Assembly: GCF_020687205.1 (NCBI RefSeq)
Contig: NZ_JAJEQE010000005.1
Coordinates: forward strand, 1 to 64,000
Direction: 5' to 3'
Source of the DNA: Hominisplanchenecus faecis
Lineage (GTDB): Bacteria > Bacillota > Clostridia > Lachnospirales > Lachnospiraceae
DNA length: 64,000 nt
In this document: piece after piece, positions 28,330 to 36,919 of the stretch
Numbering within the stretch: position 1 is the stretch's first letter
Layout: the number at the start of each line of letters is the position of its first letter
Program-made: the position numbers and the translations under genes
The notes under the pieces: generated by a model
Seen by the model: the letters and a program-made list of their open reading frames with translations, nothing else
The model's database searches: none
Told to the model about the DNA's origin: nothing

Positions 28330-28435
28330 TGTGTCCCCTGTTCCCACATATAGTTATGATTCTATTATTCCTATGATGCCTTCTATTATTTTTTATAGGA
28401 CTACAAAAATCAAAAATCTTCGTAGCCCCATATTT

Positions 28436-29083
28436 TTAAATCAAACGGCAGTATTCTCTCTCTACCTTGCCTTCATCTGAAGTAACATATTGCAAGATAC
28501 CACCTTTTTCGTTGAAAATCATGCTAAAATCCAACTCTTCAAGATACTTTTCTACATACACGGCTAATGTTTTCATTTCTCCTGCATAAAAGCAATCCTT
28601 AAACCAGCCATTACTTCCAATCATATAACCCTGAACTTTGTTGTCTGCTTTTTTCAACTCATTCTTAAATTCTTTTTCAGATATCGCTTTTACTGTATTT
28701 TTGTTTAATATTTCCGGTCTTTTCGCCAAAAATTCCCAAAAAGCTTCTCTTTCATTTTTACGATATCCCTGCTTTAATTTTTTCCTGCATCGTTCCTGAT
28801 ATTGGGAAATGATATACCTTTGAAGTGCAAATTTCTCTGCTTCCTCATCCCTAATACAAAGCAAAACTTCACCCTCTTTTATCCATTTTTCCAGAGGATA
28901 TCCACAATAAAACAGTGCCAGCATTTCTTCACTGTTTTTACAGAAATAATCTTTATCAACATGAAGCATGTAGCATTTTTTCTTTTCAATCCACGTAATG
29001 CTTATTTCATATAATTTTGTTTTTCCGTAAATCAAGAAAGAATTCTGCTTCGCTACATATCTTTTAAACTCATCCATTTTCAT
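28436..29083 (-). CDS. Hypothetical protein, 215 residues
   Basis: I do not recognise this protein. It is soluble-looking and rich in Lys, Glu and aromatic residues, with no signal peptide or membrane segment. Residues 1-100 look alpha/beta and residues 100-170 helical. It overlaps the upstream double-CxxC gene by 14 bp, so the two are translated together. AT-rich codon use matches the island rather than the flanking housekeeping genes. An alternative ATG lies two codons in. Confidence 0.55.
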   Translation of the reverse strand: MKMDEFKRYVAKQNSFLIYGKTKLYEISITWIEKKKCYMLHVDKDYFCKNSEEMLALFYCGYPLEKWIKEGEVLLCIRDEEAEKFALQRYIISQYQERCRKKLKQGYRKNEREAFWEFLAKRPEILNKNTVKAISEKEFKNELKKADNKVQGYMIGSNGWFKDCFYAGEMKTLAVYVEKYLEELDFSMIFNEKGGILQYVTSDEGKVEREYCRLI

Positions 29084-30008
29084 TTTCCAGATTTATCTTT
29101 CCTTTCATCTCCAGTGGAAATACCGGATACATGATCAATTTTTCATCTGCCTTTGTCAGCCATTCTTTCATTTCCGGACTATAAATTAAAATCCTTCTGG
29201 CATGTCCGTATGTATATTCATACGTTGCATTGACATGCTCCCATTTTCCCAGTTTTTCTGTATCCAGATAAATATTATGAAATCCCGCATCTGGTTCTTT
29301 TTGAACTCGCACTTTTTTACAGTGACTGCATGCTTCTGTTGCCCTGTAGCTTTCACATTGAAAGGCTCCCTTTCCCAGTACATTTTCTGCTTTTAACTGA
29401 TATCCTGCAACTTTTTTCAAAACTCCGCTGTAATATGCCGGAATAAAATTCTTTTGGGACAGTCCTTTTTCTATAAGATATTCATACATTGGAATGGTCA
29501 CAAACATATCTAACTGTCCCGGGCGGGTAAACACTGCTTTTCTTCTGTTCAGATCCTCCAGTTGCTTTTTCTTTTTAAAGGTATATTCTTTGTTCTGGAA
29601 AAAAGTTTCACACTCCGGGCACAAACTTTCATATACCTTTTTCTCATTTTCTTCAAATTCATATCCTGCCAGGTCAATATAATATCCGATCGCATTTTTC
29701 TCTTCTTCCTGCGTATATTTCGGTATATAAGAGCACCAGATATCCGGTTCTATGATATCCAGCAATTCATCGTCATCTTCTTCCGTATCTTCATCGTACT
29801 GAAATACCTGATCAATTTCTTTCTTTAATTCCATAAGTTCTCTGTAGACTGCCTTCTTAATGTCCACGGTAAACGTATATCTTTCCATGGAACTGTACAG
29901 TTTTTCTGCCTTGCATCCCAGCTTTTGCATCAGATTTACTGCTTTCTGCGTGTAGATGGATTCATCTTCTTTATCAATATCAATTCTGAATTTTGCGTAT
30001 ACTTTCAT
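29070..30008 (-). CDS. Hypothetical protein with two CxxC motifs
   Basis: The 312-residue protein has two zinc-ribbon-like pairs, CPECE (about residue 140) and CSHCKK (about residue 232), separated by about 90 residues, and an acidic stretch DEDTEEDDDE near residue 85. The pattern recalls double-CXXC immunity-like proteins, but I could not confirm that. It opens a three-gene AT-rich group with the two genes downstream. AGGGG lies 9 bp before the chosen ATG. No signal peptide is seen. Confidence 0.5.
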   Translation of the reverse strand: MKVYAKFRIDIDKEDESIYTQKAVNLMQKLGCKAEKLYSSMERYTFTVDIKKAVYRELMELKKEIDQVFQYDEDTEEDDDELLDIIEPDIWCSYIPKYTQEEEKNAIGYYIDLAGYEFEENEKKVYESLCPECETFFQNKEYTFKKKKQLEDLNRRKAVFTRPGQLDMFVTIPMYEYLIEKGLSQKNFIPAYYSGVLKKVAGYQLKAENVLGKGAFQCESYRATEACSHCKKVRVQKEPDAGFHNIYLDTEKLGKWEHVNATYEYTYGHARRILIYSPEMKEWLTKADEKLIMYPVFPLEMKGKINLENENG

Positions 30009-30124
30009 TTGACTTTTCCCCTTATTAAGATACAAATTTTATATATGATGCTATTATAATAAACTTTTTATGACTTTTGGCATCTTTTTTATTTTCAACA
30101 TTGATAGTGCAAAAAATCCATATC

Positions 30125-30156
30125 AAAACAGCAGCATGCTTTTGCACACTGCTGCC
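30125..30156 (-). terminator. Terminator of the spoIIIA operon
   Basis: On the minus strand, GGCAGCAGTGTGC, a short A-rich loop, and GCATGCTGCTG form a stem followed by TTTTG, directly at the spoIIIAH stop codon. It isolates the operon from the accessory island. Confidence 0.7.
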
Positions 30157-30160
30157 TTTT

Positions 30161-30865
30161 TCACTCACTCTGCATGGTGGTGATCACGATATTCTCACCG
30201 GAAATTTCGGTCTTGCGTTTTACGATATCTTCGATCTGTGCCCGCTGTGCATCGGTGATCTCGCTCTGTCCGATGACCACATCGACGCTGCCGTCTGTGA
30301 TGCTCACGACTGCACCTGCAAATCCTTTGGATTCGAGCAGAAGCTCTGCTGCCGCTTCTTTTTCTGCGTTCTCTGTGAGGGCGGTCATATCGTTGACTGC
30401 ATTTTGTTTCTGTTCTTCGGTCACGTTTTCGTTGTTGATGATCTCAAGCAGGGTTTCTTTGTTTTTGGATCGTACCTGCTCTCTGGTCAGTTTTGCCTGA
30501 GCCGCAAAGCTGCTGCCTGTTCCTGTGCTGGTAAGTACTGCCTCGCCCGGCGTGTCGGTCACTTCTTCGGATGCAGTGTCCGTTCCGGCATCTGTTTCGC
30601 TCGCCGACAGGGAGGCATCGCTCATACCATCGGTTTCGCCTGCCGCAGCTTCTCCTAAATAAACTTCTCCGTCCGCCGAGTCGGTAAGGGTGATGTCCTG
30701 ATCCAGGCTGTCGATATCGGTAAGTGTGGCTTCGGTCTCTGTTGTGGATGCCGGCAGTGCATTTTCACCGAGTTTCGTACCCGAATAATTTAGATAGCCT
30801 GCCACTGCGACTAATGCCGCCAGAGCTGTGATGATGATCTGGTTTTTCTTCCACATATGTTTCAC
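30161..30865 (-). CDS. spoIIIAH: Stage III sporulation protein AH
   Basis: SpoIIIAH is the mother-cell half of the zipper channel that contacts SpoIIQ (or a Clostridial substitute) across the septum. The 234-residue protein has one N-terminal membrane segment (about 9-27), a low-complexity Thr/Ala/Asp-rich linker (35-115) and the C-terminal YscJ/FliF-like domain (about 125-234) with KGFAGAVVSITDGSVDVVI. The GTG start has GGAGG upstream. It is the last gene of the operon. Confidence 0.95.
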   Translation of the reverse strand: MKHMWKKNQIIITALAALVAVAGYLNYSGTKLGENALPASTTETEATLTDIDSLDQDITLTDSADGEVYLGEAAAGETDGMSDASLSASETDAGTDTASEEVTDTPGEAVLTSTGTGSSFAAQAKLTREQVRSKNKETLLEIINNENVTEEQKQNAVNDMTALTENAEKEAAAELLLESKGFAGAVVSITDGSVDVVIGQSEITDAQRAQIEDIVKRKTEISGENIVITTMQSE

Positions 30866-30876
30866 ATCTCTCCTCC

Positions 30877-31473
30877 TTAAACCTTCTTCATTACTTTGAT
30901 TTTATGCACTTCAATCCCAAATAATGCTACGACCGCATCGGTAATATCTGCTGCTGTTTTTGCATTGTTTCCGCCATCTGCCGCCACGATCACACCTTCC
31001 ACTTCCGGCTCTGTGATTTCTTTGACATACGGCGTTTCCGCTCCGTTTTCCTGCTTTTCAAAAACCGTGTTCTCTTCGAAATCCTGTGCATCCGCCGTGC
31101 TTTTGTCGCCGGACTGATCCTGTGTATTTTGACTGTTTGAGGTTCTTGTGTCCTTTTCCACAATATACGCTCCGCAGGAACGTAAGGTAATCATCACTTT
31201 GACTTCCCCCACTCCGTCCACTTCCCGAAGCACTTCTTCAAGCCTTTGTTCCATCCTCTGTGTCCGTTCCTGTGCCAGATCTTCTGTATTTCTTACGTTG
31301 TTTTCAACTGCCGGTGCATTGGTTTTTGTCTGTGTGTTCTGCTTTTTGCTGCTGTTATCCGGCCAGGTGATCACCAGAAGCAAAAGTCCGACAAGAAGAC
31401 CGATCAGCACCGGACTGCCCTTTTTTCCTTTGCATTTCTCCCAAAAATCCAGCCACTGTTTCATGCGGCTCAT
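30877..31473 (-). CDS. spoIIIAG: Stage III sporulation protein AG
   Basis: SpoIIIAG forms the large membrane ring of the mother cell to forespore channel. The 198-residue protein has one membrane segment (about 20-38), an Asn/Thr-rich linker, and a ring-building domain with GVGEVKVMITLRS and VEGVIVAADGGNN. It overlaps spoIIIAF by 4 bp and is followed 11 bp on by spoIIIAH. Confidence 0.95.
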   Translation of the reverse strand: MSRMKQWLDFWEKCKGKKGSPVLIGLLVGLLLLVITWPDNSSKKQNTQTKTNAPAVENNVRNTEDLAQERTQRMEQRLEEVLREVDGVGEVKVMITLRSCGAYIVEKDTRTSNSQNTQDQSGDKSTADAQDFEENTVFEKQENGAETPYVKEITEPEVEGVIVAADGGNNAKTAADITDAVVALFGIEVHKIKVMKKV

Positions 31474-31988
31474 CCCCCCAAAAAGACCACTTTATCGCTG
31501 CTGATCTGATAAATTTCCCAGAGTTTCTGTAAAATCTGCTCCTGCACCGCCTCTTTTTGCTGCAGATCCTCATACCCCCCGGAAATCGTTACTTTGCGGA
31601 TGCCCTCTGTCTCTTCGGATTGAAATACAACCTTCGCTTTTGTCCCTTTCATCCCCTCCCCGTCTGCCGTCTCTTCAATCTGACGCTGCACTTCCTTCTG
31701 ACAGGCTTCCGTCAGAACACGGCTCCTTAAGTCACTTAAATTTTCTTGTTCCATCCGGATCGAATCCCACTCTTCCAGCTGCAATGCCTGCTGCCACTGC
31801 TTCTCAAATACTGCCGTCAGATGTGCCTGATCCGTCAGCGGACTGATCAGCAGGATCAGAAACAGGACACCGCAAAACAGCCGAATGTATTTCTGATAAT
31901 GGTTATCCGGAAGAATCTGCTCTGCAAGCTGCATCAGACACAGGCAGCACAGGATGCTCCGTACCCAGCTTCGAATCTCTGCCGACAT
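31470..31988 (-). CDS. spoIIIAF: Stage III sporulation protein AF
   Basis: The 172-residue protein has two N-terminal membrane helices (about 8-25 and 34-50, IRLFCGVLFLILLISPL) and a C-terminal soluble domain with VTISGGYEDLQQ. It belongs to the engulfment-stage channel complex. The ATG at 31988 is chosen because AGGGGAG precedes it and the first membrane helix begins there. A longer frame upstream overlaps spoIIIAE and has no ribosome site. Confidence 0.92.
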   Translation of the reverse strand: MSAEIRSWVRSILCCLCLMQLAEQILPDNHYQKYIRLFCGVLFLILLISPLTDQAHLTAVFEKQWQQALQLEEWDSIRMEQENLSDLRSRVLTEACQKEVQRQIEETADGEGMKGTKAKVVFQSEETEGIRKVTISGGYEDLQQKEAVQEQILQKLWEIYQISSDKVVFLGG

Positions 31989-32005
31989 CTTTTCTCCCCT
32001 TTCTT

Positions 32006-33250
32006 CTATTTTCCAAGCGATGCGGTGACAATGGCGATCGTCAGGAAAAACAGCATACTGCAGGACATCATGATCTTCAGAAGCAGCCCGACTCCTTCTG
32101 CAACTGCCGCCACACATTCGTTGAGCCGTTTGTCGCCGACCGGCTGCACTAGGGCCGCCATCGCCTTATAGATCAGTGTGCAGAACGCCAGACGGCACAC
32201 CGGTGCCAGACAGAGCATCAGAACAGCGATCATCCCACACACACCGACGGCATTCTTCAGAAGAACGGCAGAACCAAGCACCGTATCCGTCACGCTGCCA
32301 AACAGGTTGCCAATGCCGGGGATCGCCGATACGGTGCGGCTGACGGCTGTATTTTTCAGCCCGTCAACGGCCGGAAGGATCAGTCCCTGAATCACCTGAA
32401 ATCCGATCGCTGCCGCTGTCATGCTCTTCATTACCCATTCGATCACCGTACGCACAAGTTCTGCCAGATGCGAGAGCCTGTCATCCTTTGAGAGATGGTC
32501 GAGCAGCAAAAACAGGACATAAAGCTGCACGCCGGGCAGAAGAAGATATCTTTGCACCCACTGCACTGCTGCGATCAGCAGGATCGCCGACTCGTAAAAC
32601 GCCAGCCCTCCAACGCTGTTCCCCGCAAAAACGGCCGCCGCAAAATAAGACGGCACCAGAGCTTTCATAAAGCCATTGACTCTGCCAAGCGTTGCATCCG
32701 TCATCCGGCTCATTCCGGTAAATCCCTTCATCAGAACTGCTGCCAGCATCAGATACATCATAAAAAAGCTGATCAGTGCTGTACCGTTCTTTTCCATGAG
32801 ATCCGTGAAATTCAAAACAAGTGCCGCCACGATCACCAGTAAAAACACCTGCAGTGCCGTCTCTTTTTGATTTTTCCATTCCAGAAGCAGTGCATCAAAA
32901 ACCAGCGTTTTCAAAGTTGAAAGATTCAGCGGGATTTCTCCCCTGATCAGGCTTTTCAGTGCATCCGCAAAACGAAAACTGCTCTCTTTCTCCAGATCTG
33001 CAAGGCTCTCTTCGACTTCCTGTAAATGAAACGCCTTTATATTAAGGAAGTCTTCCGCTCCGGTCTGTAATTCTTCTGCTGTATCCTGTCCCTGATCTTT
33101 CTCCTGCACCTGTGACGCTGCCATGATCACCGCCGTTTTTTCTGAAAGAACGGCCGCCTCGCACACCTGCTTCTGCCCCGCCCCCATCAGCCATCCTGTA
33201 AAAAGCAGCAAAAACACATAAATACGATATTTCTTCATATATTTTACCAT
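32006..33250 (-). CDS. spoIIIAE: Stage III sporulation protein AE
   Basis: The 414-residue polytopic membrane protein has a signal-like N-terminus (5-22), a soluble segment to about residue 110, then seven or so hydrophobic helices. The FMKALVPSYFAA and SAIPGIGNLFGSVTDTVLGS regions match SpoIIIAE. It is thought to be part of the transport core of the feeding channel. The ATG overlaps the stop of spoIIIAD (TGATG). Confidence 0.95.
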   Translation of the reverse strand: MVKYMKKYRIYVFLLLFTGWLMGAGQKQVCEAAVLSEKTAVIMAASQVQEKDQGQDTAEELQTGAEDFLNIKAFHLQEVEESLADLEKESSFRFADALKSLIRGEIPLNLSTLKTLVFDALLLEWKNQKETALQVFLLVIVAALVLNFTDLMEKNGTALISFFMMYLMLAAVLMKGFTGMSRMTDATLGRVNGFMKALVPSYFAAAVFAGNSVGGLAFYESAILLIAAVQWVQRYLLLPGVQLYVLFLLLDHLSKDDRLSHLAELVRTVIEWVMKSMTAAAIGFQVIQGLILPAVDGLKNTAVSRTVSAIPGIGNLFGSVTDTVLGSAVLLKNAVGVCGMIAVLMLCLAPVCRLAFCTLIYKAMAALVQPVGDKRLNECVAAVAEGVGLLLKIMMSCSMLFFLTIAIVTASLGK

Positions 33251-33630
33251 CAGGCAAGACAGCTGCGGATCGTCTCAAACAGTGCCAGCAAAACCGGTGT
33301 CCCTGTCGCCAGCACCGAGATCTTTCCGAAAAATTCAATCTGTGAGGAGATTGCCCCATATCCCGCATCTTTGCAGATGCCTGCCGCAAAATCCGCCACA
33401 TAGGTGATACCGATCATTTTGAACAGGATCTTCACATAAGCATCCTTTATGTTTGTGTAGCTTTGCAGCTGCTGCAGGCTTTCTGATAAATACCTCAGTT
33501 TTTCCACTGCACAGAAAAAAATAAGCATACAGGAAGCCATGCTGATCAACACGGCAAACACAGGTCTGTTATCTTTGAGAAACAACGCCAGTAAAATCCC
33601 GGTAATCCCAAGAACTGCAATTTTGATCAC
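33250..33630 (-). CDS. spoIIIAD: Stage III sporulation protein AD
   Basis: This 126-residue membrane protein has three to four hydrophobic helices with the family segment MIGITYVADFAAGICKDAGYGAISSQIEFFGK. The GTG start overlaps the spoIIIAC stop (GTGA), so translation is coupled. Its role is within the SpoIIIA membrane complex. Confidence 0.94.
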   Translation of the reverse strand: MIKIAVLGITGILLALFLKDNRPVFAVLISMASCMLIFFCAVEKLRYLSESLQQLQSYTNIKDAYVKILFKMIGITYVADFAAGICKDAGYGAISSQIEFFGKISVLATGTPVLLALFETIRSCLA

Positions 33631-33821
33631 AGTGCAAACAACTCCTTTATGCTCTCAAACAGCTGGCTGATATACGGCAGCACCCAGAACAGCACCAGTA
33701 CCAGCCCTGCAAGGCTTGCAAGATACGCCTGTTCTTCCCTGCCGCTGTGCTTTAAGACCTGACCGAGCACCGAGACCAGGATCCCGACCGCTGCGATCTT
33801 AAACAGCAGATTAACACTCAT
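33627..33821 (-). CDS. spoIIIAC: Stage III sporulation protein AC
   Basis: The 64-residue two-helix membrane protein starts MSVNLLFKIAAVGILVSVL. I choose the second ATG because AGAGAGGAG lies 6 bp before it. The ATG two codons upstream sits too close. It shares the repeated hairpin fold with SpoIIIAD and overlaps that gene by 4 bp. Confidence 0.93.
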   Translation of the reverse strand: MSVNLLFKIAAVGILVSVLGQVLKHSGREEQAYLASLAGLVLVLFWVLPYISQLFESIKELFAL

Positions 33822-33839
33822 CTCCATCTCCTCTCTCTG

Positions 33840-34358
33840 TCAGTAAAGTAAAATGACAAGAAACGCACCGGCACCAAACCCCAGACATCGAAACATTTTT
33901 TCTTTCTCCCGGTATTCTTTTTTTGCCTGAACACACGCATCACTGACCTGTTCCAGGTAATAATCCAGTGTTTTTTTCTGCATCGCTACATCCAGATAAC
34001 CGAGCTGACCGCCAAGCGTCCGAAGGCTTGCAAGGTCACTCTCCTTTAAGGCAGTACCTTTCAGATCCATCTCCAGCTGCTTTTCAAAGATCACACCAAG
34101 ATTCGCTTCTTCTCCTTTTTGCATCTTTTCCTGCACATGTACCAGAAAATCTGAAAGCGGCTGTGAAACCCGCTTTGCAATGCTGCCAAACGCCTCATCC
34201 AGCATCGTATTCGCATAGCCAATTTCCGCCGAAAGCATAACCGTCATGCGACGCAGCTCTTCCAATATGTGAATTCTCTTTTTCATTTCCGCACAGATCA
34301 GGCATCCTGCCGCAAAACAGCTGAACATGGTAAGGCCTGCCCCGAACAGTTTCAGCAT
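33840..34358 (-). CDS. spoIIIAB: Stage III sporulation protein AB
   Basis: The 172-residue protein has membrane helices at both ends (about 3-20 and 155-171) around a helical domain with LRRMTVMLSAEIGYANTMLDEAF and LGYLDVAMQKKTLDYYLEQ. It resembles type II secretion GspF-like components and partners with the SpoIIIAA ATPase. GGAGGGGGTG precedes the ATG, and it overlaps spoIIIAA by 7 bp. Confidence 0.94.
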   Translation of the reverse strand: MLKLFGAGLTMFSCFAAGCLICAEMKKRIHILEELRRMTVMLSAEIGYANTMLDEAFGSIAKRVSQPLSDFLVHVQEKMQKGEEANLGVIFEKQLEMDLKGTALKESDLASLRTLGGQLGYLDVAMQKKTLDYYLEQVSDACVQAKKEYREKEKMFRCLGFGAGAFLVILLY

Positions 34359-35347
34359 ACCACCCCCTCCTCCCCGTAGAGTCTGGTCCCTCTGCCGTCA
34401 AAAATCCCCCACACTGAGCCGATTTTTTTCTTGCCGTTCAAAATAATATAGCGGTCAAAAACGTGTTCCTTTACCATCTTCTGAAGGAGCGGTTTTTTCT
34501 CAATGTCTTCCACCGAACTGCCGTGAACCGTCGCAATCAGGCGGCAGCCGCAGTTCAGCACCGATTCAATCGCCTTGATATCGCCGTAATCCCCGATCTC
34601 ATCGACTGCCACCACTTCCGGTGACATGGATCTGATCAGCATCATCATGCCTTCTGCTTTCGGACAGCAGTCCAGCAGATCCGTCCGTATACCAAGATCA
34701 TTCTGCGGAACGCCCTGGTAAGCTCCTCCGATTTCTGAACGTTCATCCACCACACCGACATTCTTTCCCTCACACCAGGCATTCCCGTTTGAAATCTGAC
34801 GGATCACATCACGCAGCAGCGTAGTTTTTCCGCAGCACGGCGGCGAAATGATCAGTGTATGGCAGACTTCCCCATTCTCCACAATAAAAGGCATTACTTT
34901 ATCTGCACAGCCTTCTACCTGATGAGCAAGCCGAATGTTCAGAAACGAAATATAACGGATACTCCTGACCTTCCCTTCCTCCATCAGGATCTTCCCGGCG
35001 ACACCGACACGGTGTCCGCCCTGGATCGTTAAAAATCCCTGCCGCAGTTCATCTTCGTAAGCATAAAGCGAGTACCCGGCAATGTACTCCATCGTTTCCA
35101 TCAGCTCACAGCGATCCACGTAATGAATATTTTCTTTCTCATACTGCTCATTTCCGTTACACCGCAGAAGTTTCCCCTCTTCTGTGAGCTTGTATTCTTT
35201 TCCCCGCTGCCGGATCATCAGCGGACTGTTGATCCTCATCCGGATCTCCTGCAGCTCGGCAAAATTCAGATCTGCCTTCTGCAGGATCCTCCTCACCGGA
35301 AGCGAAAATATTTTAAAAAATCCGTCTGCACATTTCAATGTCCTCAC
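34352..35347 (-). CDS. spoIIIAA: Stage III sporulation protein AA, channel ATPase
   Basis: The 331-residue cytosolic ATPase resembles type II/IV secretion motors and powers the forespore channel. Walker A is SPPCCGKTTLLRD (about 168-180) and the Walker B region reads MSPEVVAVDEIGDYGD. It is the first gene of the eight-gene operon. The start is uncertain: a GTG at 35347 opens the frame, but a TTG at 35338 has the better spaced AGAGGTG. A sigma-E-like promoter lies just upstream. Confidence 0.95.
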   Translation of the reverse strand: MRTLKCADGFFKIFSLPVRRILQKADLNFAELQEIRMRINSPLMIRQRGKEYKLTEEGKLLRCNGNEQYEKENIHYVDRCELMETMEYIAGYSLYAYEDELRQGFLTIQGGHRVGVAGKILMEEGKVRSIRYISFLNIRLAHQVEGCADKVMPFIVENGEVCHTLIISPPCCGKTTLLRDVIRQISNGNAWCEGKNVGVVDERSEIGGAYQGVPQNDLGIRTDLLDCCPKAEGMMMLIRSMSPEVVAVDEIGDYGDIKAIESVLNCGCRLIATVHGSSVEDIEKKPLLQKMVKEHVFDRYIILNGKKKIGSVWGIFDGRGTRLYGEEGVVC

Positions 35348-35357
35348 CTCTTAGGAC

Positions 35358-35387
35358 ATACTATGCTCAGGCGGATATTGTTATGAG
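35358..35387 (-). promoter_or_regulatory. Sigma-E-like promoter of the spoIIIA operon
   Basis: On the minus strand, CATAGTAT (35358-35365) resembles the sigma-E -10 element and TCATAAC (35380-35386) its -35, with 14 bp between. Known spoIIIA operons are sigma-E dependent, so the fit is meaningful. The predicted start site leaves a very short leader. Confidence 0.55.
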
Positions 35388-35458
35388 TACTTATGATGTC
35401 CGAAAAAAGATTCATCCGGACACATCGCAGCGTTCTCTTTAAATTTACACAAAAAAAT

Positions 35459-35493
35459 CAGGAGATATGTCTTTCTCGTCAACATATCTCCTG
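35459..35493 (-). terminator. Minus-strand terminator in a gene-free region
   Basis: A 12-bp perfect stem (CAGGAGATATGT/ACATATCTCCTG) with an 11-base loop is followed on the minus strand by a run of seven T. No gene precedes it on that strand, so it would end a short non-coding or peptide-coding transcript from 35.5-35.8 kb. Confidence 0.75.
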
Positions 35494-35895
35494 TTAATGA
35501 TGTTCTGCTATTTCCATTGGACTTCTTACCTTTCTTTCATTTTCATCCTGTCCGCTTCTGTGTTTTACAAAAGAAGATGTAGTTTAAGTTTTTGGTGGAC
35601 TGTACCTCTCTTTCTTAGATTCTTTTGATTTTAATTCTTTCTGTTTTTTTGAATTTGCCCTTCGCTTTCTTAATCACTGAAGTTGAATGACTGCTTTTTT
35701 ATTTTTGATGTAGTGCTATGTCTTCATTGGACTGTCCTCCTTGTTTTTTGTTTCTCTCTTTTGTTTTGTTGTCTTTATTATAGGCGTTCTCCTTTGATTT
35801 GTCAAGCACTTTTTTAAATATTTTTTTGTTATTTTATAATTGTATTTATTTAATATATTTTTCAGATATTTTACGCGGTTTCTTCGTATTTCTTA
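35494..35895 (-). other. Gene-free region with three degenerate repeats
   Basis: Between spoIIIAA and the carbamate kinase lies about 600 bp without a standard gene. On the minus strand, a motif of about 26 bp (purine-rich GGAGG-like site, AGTCCA, then a segment ending in CATC) occurs three times, at 35707-35733, 35576-35601 and 35499-35523. The first and third have ATG right after AGTCCA and open only 3- and 7-codon peptides. A terminator follows. It could be a small regulatory RNA or a chain of mini-peptides. The left part (35750-35890) is simple AT-rich sequence. Confidence 0.4.
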
Positions 35896-35924
35896 TTGAT
35901 TTTTTCGCTGTAGCCTGATAAAAT
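35896..35924 (+). promoter_or_regulatory. Promoter of the carbamate kinase gene
   Basis: TTGATT (35896-35901) and TAAAAT (35919-35924) are separated by 17 bp, about 50 bp before the start codon. Confidence 0.55.
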
Positions 35925-35975
35925 GATGCCAGAAAGTCTACTATTGAAATCCAACGAGAAACGAGGTAATTTTGC

Positions 35976-36908
35976 ATGAAGAAAAGAATCGTAATCGCTC
36001 TCGGACACCGTGCCCTCGGCACCACACTTCCGGAGCAGAAAAAGGCTGTCAAAACATCCGCAGCTGTGCTGGCTGATATGGTGGAAGAAGGCTATCAGCT
36101 GGTGATCACACACAGCAATGCACCGCAGGTCGGCATGATCCACACTGCAATGAACGAATTCGGCAAAACGCATCCGGACTACACAGTCGCTCCGATGTCC
36201 GTATGCTCCGCCATGAGCCAGGGTTACATCGGCTACGACCTGCAGAATGCAGTCCGTGCCGAGCTTTTAAAACGAGGTATCTTCAAAACCGTATCTACGA
36301 TCCTGACACAGGTGATCGTTGATCCTTATGACGATGCATTCCACCATCCGGTCAAAGTGATCGGCCGTTACATGGATGCCAAAGAGGCCGAGGCAGAAGA
36401 ACAGAAAGGCAACTATGTCAAAGAAGAGCCTGGCAAAGGTTACCGCCGTATCGTTGCTGCCCCGATGCCAAAGAGCATCGTAGAGATCGATGCGATCAAA
36501 ACACTGGTTCAGAACGACCAGGTTGTTATCGCCTGCGGAGGCGGCGGTATCCCGGTTCTGCAGCAGGGCAATGAGCTCAAAGGTGCAAGTGCCATCATCG
36601 AAAAAGACTACGCCAGCGGAAAACTCGCAGAAGGCGTGGATGCAGATATCCTGATGATCCTCACAAACGACAAGATGGTTGACATTGACCGTGACACCGA
36701 GCATCCGAGATTTCTGGAACATATTACGGTAGAAGAAGCAAAAGAACATATCGCAGCCGATCAGTTCGGTGTAAATTCCATGCTTCCAAAGATCTGTGCT
36801 TCCGTTGATTTTATCACAGCCGGAAAAGGACGCTCTGCAATCATCACAAATCTGGAAAATGCCATCGATGCCCTGAAAGGCAAGACCGGAACCATTATCA
36901 CAGAGTAA
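35976..36908 (+). CDS. arcC: Carbamate kinase family protein
   Basis: Carbamate kinases make ATP from carbamoyl phosphate at the end of the arginine deiminase or purine/agmatine pathways. The 310-residue protein keeps the amino-acid-kinase fold: HSNAPQVGMI, VSTILTQVIVDPYD, IACGGGGIPV and the C-terminal KICASVDFITAGKGRSAIITN. The usual N-terminal GGNAL is GHRALG here (residues 10-15) and HGNGPQVG is HSNAPQVG, so this is a divergent subgroup. No arcA or arcB lies nearby. It has its own promoter and terminator. Confidence 0.85.
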   Translation: MKKRIVIALGHRALGTTLPEQKKAVKTSAAVLADMVEEGYQLVITHSNAPQVGMIHTAMNEFGKTHPDYTVAPMSVCSAMSQGYIGYDLQNAVRAELLKRGIFKTVSTILTQVIVDPYDDAFHHPVKVIGRYMDAKEAEAEEQKGNYVKEEPGKGYRRIVAAPMPKSIVEIDAIKTLVQNDQVVIACGGGGIPVLQQGNELKGASAIIEKDYASGKLAEGVDADILMILTNDKMVDIDRDTEHPRFLEHITVEEAKEHIAADQFGVNSMLPKICASVDFITAGKGRSAIITNLENAIDALKGKTGTIITE

Positions 36909-36919
36909 ATTAAAATGCC

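Noticed and set aside
29070-30008. Assignment of the double-CxxC protein as a toxin immunity protein
   Set aside because: The resemblance is limited to the cysteine spacing, and no polymorphic toxin gene is adjacent.
35499-35740. Mini-genes of 3, 7 and 20 codons
   Set aside because: They are too short to support as genes, and one of the three motif copies lacks a start codon. Reported only as a structured region.
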